NCBI GenBank assembly: GCA_946479985.1
Contig: CAMLIF010000003.1
Span: forward strand, 36,731 to 100,730
DNA from: an uncultured Flavobacteriales bacterium
GTDB lineage: Bacteria; Bacteroidota; Bacteroidia; Flavobacteriales; Crocinitomicaceae
Reading direction: 5' to 3'
DNA: 64,000 bases
The stretch's first letter is position 1, and every line of letters begins with the position of its first letter. The notes beneath the pieces are model-generated. The model worked only from the letters and a program-made list of their open reading frames with translations. It searched no databases and was not told the origin of the DNA. Shown piece after piece: positions 61,133-64,000 of the stretch. The translations under genes and the position numbers were made by a program.

Positions 61133-62023
61133 TTACGCGGAAATTAATTCTGCACTTGAACAGGGAAATGCTCTGTCTACTTTCTTGAACAGACCCTGCA
61201 GCACTTTGCCCGGGCCAACTTCAATTACTTCGGAAGCACCGTCAGCTATCATGTTATTCATAATTTGAGTCCAGCGAACCGGAGCTGTTAGTTGCTCAAT
61301 CAGGTTTTTCTTAATTTCTGAAGGATCGGTTACCGCTTTTGCGTTTGTATTTTGGTACACCGCACATTTCGGTGTATTGAATGTTGTTCCCTCAATTGCC
61401 TTTGCCAGTTCTTCGCGTGCAGGTTCCATCAAAGGAGAGTGGAATGCTCCGCCAACCGGAAGGATCAAAGCTCTTTTAGCTCCCGCTTCGGTTAATTTAG
61501 CACAAGCCTCCTCAACGGCAGGAATACTTCCTGAGATCACTAATTGTCCCGGACAGTTGTAATTCGCTGCAACAACTATTCCGTCAACTTCAGCGCAAAT
61601 TTGCTCAACCACTTCGTCTTCCAGACCAAGAATGGCAGCCATTGTAGAAGGAACTGCTTCACAGGCAGCCTGCATCGCCAAAGCGCGCTTATAAACCAAA
61701 CGCAGCCCGTCTTCAAACGACAACGTCTGGTTAGCAACCAACGCAGAGATTTCTCCTAATGAATGTCCTGCTACCATATCGGGTTGAAAAGAATCGCCCA
61801 AACAAGCTGCAAGAATCGTTGAGTGTAAGAAGATTGCAGGCTGTGTAACTTTTGTTTGTTTCAACTCCTCATCCGTTCCTTCGAACATGATTTGTTGTAT
61901 ATCGAAACCAAGAATTTCATTGGCCTTGTTAAACATTTCTTTGGCAATGTCTGATGCCTCGTAAAGGTCCTTGCCCATTCCTGAGAATTGGGCACCCTGA
62001 CCCGGAAAAACGTATGCTTTCAT
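61133..62023 (-). CDS. fabD: Malonyl-CoA:ACP transacylase
   Basis: A 296-residue cytoplasmic enzyme loading malonyl on acyl carrier protein for fatty acid elongation. The start YVFPGQGAQFSGMGKDL, nucleophile Ser88 in VAGHSLGEISALV, and catalytic His195 in GGAFHSPLMEPA with the NYNCPGQLVISG strand are diagnostic. Standard length. A TATTTTTG box (minus strand, 62050-62043) lies 20 bases upstream of the ATG. Confidence 0.97.
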   Translation of the reverse strand: MKAYVFPGQGAQFSGMGKDLYEASDIAKEMFNKANEILGFDIQQIMFEGTDEELKQTKVTQPAIFLHSTILAACLGDSFQPDMVAGHSLGEISALVANQTLSFEDGLRLVYKRALAMQAACEAVPSTMAAILGLEDEVVEQICAEVDGIVVAANYNCPGQLVISGSIPAVEEACAKLTEAGAKRALILPVGGAFHSPLMEPAREELAKAIEGTTFNTPKCAVYQNTNAKAVTDPSEIKKNLIEQLTAPVRWTQIMNNMIADGASEVIEVGPGKVLQGLFKKVDRAFPCSSAELISA

Positions 62024-62042
62024 AATCTAAATCTGTTTGGGG

Positions 62043-62050
62043 CAAAAATA
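62043..62050 (-). promoter_or_regulatory. Candidate -7 box of fabD (TATTTTTG)
   Basis: Minus-strand TATTTTTG fits TAnnTTTG, 20 bases before the fabD start. No clear -33 element. Confidence 0.3.
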
Positions 62051-62060
62051 GCAGAATAAA

Positions 62061-62096
62061 CAAAATCCCGGTAACATTTCTGCTTCCGGGATTTTG
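62061..62096 (-). terminator. Terminator-like hairpin between the 62122 gene and fabD
   Basis: An 11-bp stem CAAAATCCCGG / CCGGGATTTTG (62061-62071, 62086-62096) with a 14-base loop, with A/T tails within the stem. Positioned to end the transcript of the 191-aa gene. Confidence 0.6.
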
Positions 62097-62121
62097 AAAA
62101 CCTAAAAAACCAGGCGCTTTC

Positions 62122-62697
62122 TTATTTCTTTAGTGGTATAAAATACTTCAAGCCACCGTTAAAAGCAATACTGCCAGATTTCCGGTAATCAGGTCCTGAA
62201 TTGTCTATGTAATGGCTCATAACACGATAGGCCCAACCTGCTGATAAATACAGCTGAAATCCTTTATAATAAAGATTACCTCCGAGCCCGGTAAACTGCT
62301 CGTAATTCATGCGGTTAAACTGCCAGCGCAGATCAGGATCATAGAACTTGTAATAATTGACTCCAATATAGGCACCATGATCGCTGGTATAAAGTTGTGT
62401 ACAGGCATTGGCCTCTACGAATAAATTGCCCAATGAATTATATGGAAATAATTGCATTCTAACCCCCGCCCCAATGTTGGCTATTCTTAGAACTTGTGAA
62501 TTACCAAGGGAGAAACTGAATTGACTATCAAAAGACAATCTATCCCATCCGTAACCCAAATCAATTTCATGAAAGTTGAAAGGATCGTAGTCCGAGAAGT
62601 AAAAAACTTTTTCCCGCACTCCAACAATAAGCGATTGAGACTTAACGCTGAAAGGATTTATAGCAAGGAGCAAAAGAAGGAGTGTCAATGATTTCAT
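62122..62697 (-). CDS. Predicted exported outer-membrane-like protein, unknown
   Basis: A 191-residue protein with a signal peptide (MKSLTLLLLLLAINPFSVKS) and strands rich in aromatics (RVFY-type FYFSDYDPFNFHEIDLGYGW, FYKGFQLYLSAGWAYR). The end GLKYFIPLKK is consistent with a small beta-barrel or secreted protein. No family recognised. It lies 20 bp after the stop of the large glycoside-hydrolase-like gene, on the same strand. Confidence 0.68.
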   Translation of the reverse strand: MKSLTLLLLLLAINPFSVKSQSLIVGVREKVFYFSDYDPFNFHEIDLGYGWDRLSFDSQFSFSLGNSQVLRIANIGAGVRMQLFPYNSLGNLFVEANACTQLYTSDHGAYIGVNYYKFYDPDLRWQFNRMNYEQFTGLGGNLYYKGFQLYLSAGWAYRVMSHYIDNSGPDYRKSGSIAFNGGLKYFIPLKK

Positions 62698-62717
62698 AAT
62701 TCAATAAGTTATGTACA

Positions 62718-64000
62718 TTACATTTTCACAATCTTAAAGGTCTCGTTTTTGGATGAGAACTTCAAATAATAGACCCCGGAAGCGAGAAAATCAACATTCA
62801 ATTTATTTTCTCCTTTCTCAAGTTGAGCAGAAAACACACGTTCATTCGAGATCGTAAAGATTTCAATGTACTCATCGGCAACAAGATCAAGGATCAGGTG
62901 GTCTTTAAACGGATTTGGAGAGATTCTGAAACTTATATTATCTTCTGTGTTTTCAGTATATAATAAGTCTGATCTTAATTTCTGTTGTTCAGGAGAATTG
63001 CCAGATTGAGCTATTCCCTGCTGGCAGTTGTACTGTTCAATCACATACCACAAAACAGGCCGGTCAATTTCTGCTTCATAAACTGTCAATTCGGGAAACT
63101 TCAGTTTAAACCGGTGGTCGAGTCCTGTCCCGTCACATTCTTCCTCGCCGATTTGAATTCCGGTTTGAAAGTCATGCCAGGTAATTTTGTAATTCGTATT
63201 TGCTTTAAGAAGAACATAGAGATTATTCGATCCTTCCTGCCAATCAATACTTTCCAGGTTCTGAAAATCTTCGTGAATATCGTCACCATCTTCATCGTCA
63301 ATGTCACTATCCGAGCATGGTGTGCCGGTTTGTTTGGTTAAATAATTGTAGGTTCTGTTATAAATGTATCCAACGGCATTTTCATCGTAATGATCTACAT
63401 AATACTGGTTTTCCTTTACAAAAGTATGAGCCTGTCCGGCTTCAATTTTCTCAATTTGCCGACCCTGTTTCCAATCTCCCCAAGACGTGGATAATACATT
63501 GATGACTTGGTCACTATTCATCCAGTTGGAGCTTTTAATGGTTGAATTCCATGCTACCGAATTATCGAATTGTCCAAAGCCATCCCAGGCAAAAAAGCCT
63601 GCTATACCCGTAAAGCCAGTAACGACATCATCTATTTTTCGAATCGAATAATTTGAGCATGGATTCGCTGAAAATTCTGCGCCATCCGGATATAGTATAC
63701 CTCCTTGTTCACAGAAAACAACTGGTTTACCATATCCGTTTGAATATTCCGTGTATGTTTTATAATAGCTATTTTCATCATTCTCAATATCAAATCCGGG
63801 GTTCGGTTTGTCTTGAATGTACCGATCAGGCCGGGTTTCATAAGTACTGAAACCGATTACATCTATATTTTCCAAGTCCAGACTTATATCATCACCAAGT
63901 GTCGCATCAGGTTTGTAGGCATGTATTCCAAAAAGATGTTCAGTATGTCCCATTGTGGTTTTTGTGTAATCTGTCATACGGGCAAGGTAATTGTCAATGG
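62718..64000 (-). CDS. Type IX-secreted glycoside-hydrolase-like protein (truncated by window end)
   Basis: The open frame continues past base 64000 (IDNYLAR precedes the ATG at 63977), so this is the C-terminal part, 427 residues visible. The first about 190 residues look like the end of a TIM-barrel glycoside hydrolase: VIGFSTYETRPDRYI, then GKPVVFCEQGGILYPDG, whose Glu fits the catalytic nucleophile after strand 7, and GFFAWDGFGQ after strand 8. A beta-rich region follows. The last about 75 residues form a type A sorting domain (ISPNPFKDHLILDL, ASGVYYLKFSSKNETFKIVK), so it is exported and attached or released by the type IX system. The exact family is not determined. Confidence 0.75.
   Translation of the reverse strand, partial: IDNYLARMTDYTKTTMGHTEHLFGIHAYKPDATLGDDISLDLENIDVIGFSTYETRPDRYIQDKPNPGFDIENDENSYYKTYTEYSNGYGKPVVFCEQGGILYPDGAEFSANPCSNYSIRKIDDVVTGFTGIAGFFAWDGFGQFDNSVAWNSTIKSSNWMNSDQVINVLSTSWGDWKQGRQIEKIEAGQAHTFVKENQYYVDHYDENAVGYIYNRTYNYLTKQTGTPCSDSDIDDEDGDDIHEDFQNLESIDWQEGSNNLYVLLKANTNYKITWHDFQTGIQIGEEECDGTGLDHRFKLKFPELTVYEAEIDRPVLWYVIEQYNCQQGIAQSGNSPEQQKLRSDLLYTENTEDNISFRISPNPFKDHLILDLVADEYIEIFTISNERVFSAQLEKGENKLNVDFLASGVYYLKFSSKNETFKIVKM

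Overview
The window is AT-rich and gene-dense, and it looks like chromosome of a member of the Bacteroidota, most likely order Flavobacteriales (a Fluviicola/Crocinitomicaceae-like organism is my best guess, not proven). The pointers are ECF sigma/FecR signalling, LytTR regulators, TonB receptors with carboxypeptidase-regulatory N-termini, DUF4270, DUF2480, a type IX secretion C-terminal signal (last gene), TAnnTTTG-type -7 boxes and many lipoproteins with short lipoboxes. I see no rRNA, tRNA, CRISPR array, prophage, transposase or integrase. Both ends cut through genes: an aspartate kinase at the left and a secreted glycoside hydrolase-like protein at the right.

Layout. 0-4 kb: aspartate kinase tail, then an unknown 141-aa protein followed by a TPR histidine kinase and a LytTR regulator. 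4-8.7 kb: lipoprotein, idi / membrane protein / photolyase, then DUF2480 and a RES-Xre toxin-antitoxin pair on the other strand. 8.7-13.1 kb: two secreted amidohydrolase-family proteins. 13.2-16.4 kb: membrane cytochrome-b-like protein and lipoprotein cytochrome c, HflX, a lycopene cyclase-domain protein, a lipoprotein. 16.6-23.2 kb: an overlapping RND-like transporter / rmlA / prenyl synthase operon and an S9 peptidase. 23.3-24.8 kb: a tandem pair of odd membrane proteins with a Cys-containing N-terminal domain. 24.8-30.7 kb: glmS / DUF4270 / GT5 operon, divergent from panC, then panD and rfaE2. 31.7-41.3 kb: the most regulatory part: ECF sigma, FecR, an STN-domain repeat protein, a GIN-domain lipoprotein, a TonB receptor, and a LiaF / LytS / LytTR operon. 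41.4-49.6 kb: outer-membrane protein, YdeI-like protein, L,D-transpeptidase-like protein, MlaEF pair, SprT-like protease, manC, GyrI-like protein, and two barrel-less 'plug-only' TonB-receptor relatives. 49.7-57.1 kb: Nfu, then a metal island (Fur-family regulator and CDF exporter facing an HYC_CC_PP protein, TonB receptor and HMA protein), and a KefB-type antiporter. 57.4-64 kb: twin YwqK/MORN-like proteins, metK, lipoprotein, fabD, two envelope proteins.

How it fits together. Much of the window is housekeeping (coenzyme A precursors, SAM, amino-sugar and sugar-nucleotide supply, fatty acid start-up, isoprenoids) mixed with envelope biology. The strongest system-level signal is a split motif (ATAGGGGTAAAC, 4 variable bases, TCTCAGTTGTC) found both in front of the ECF sigma gene and in front of the GIN lipoprotein gene 3.7 kb away. 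It suggests one envelope-sensing ECF regulon covering sigma/FecR/STN-repeat protein and the GIN protein. Other points worth a second look are the twin plug-only proteins, the twin Cys-N-terminal membrane proteins, the RND-rmlA-prenyl synthase coupling, and the metal island.
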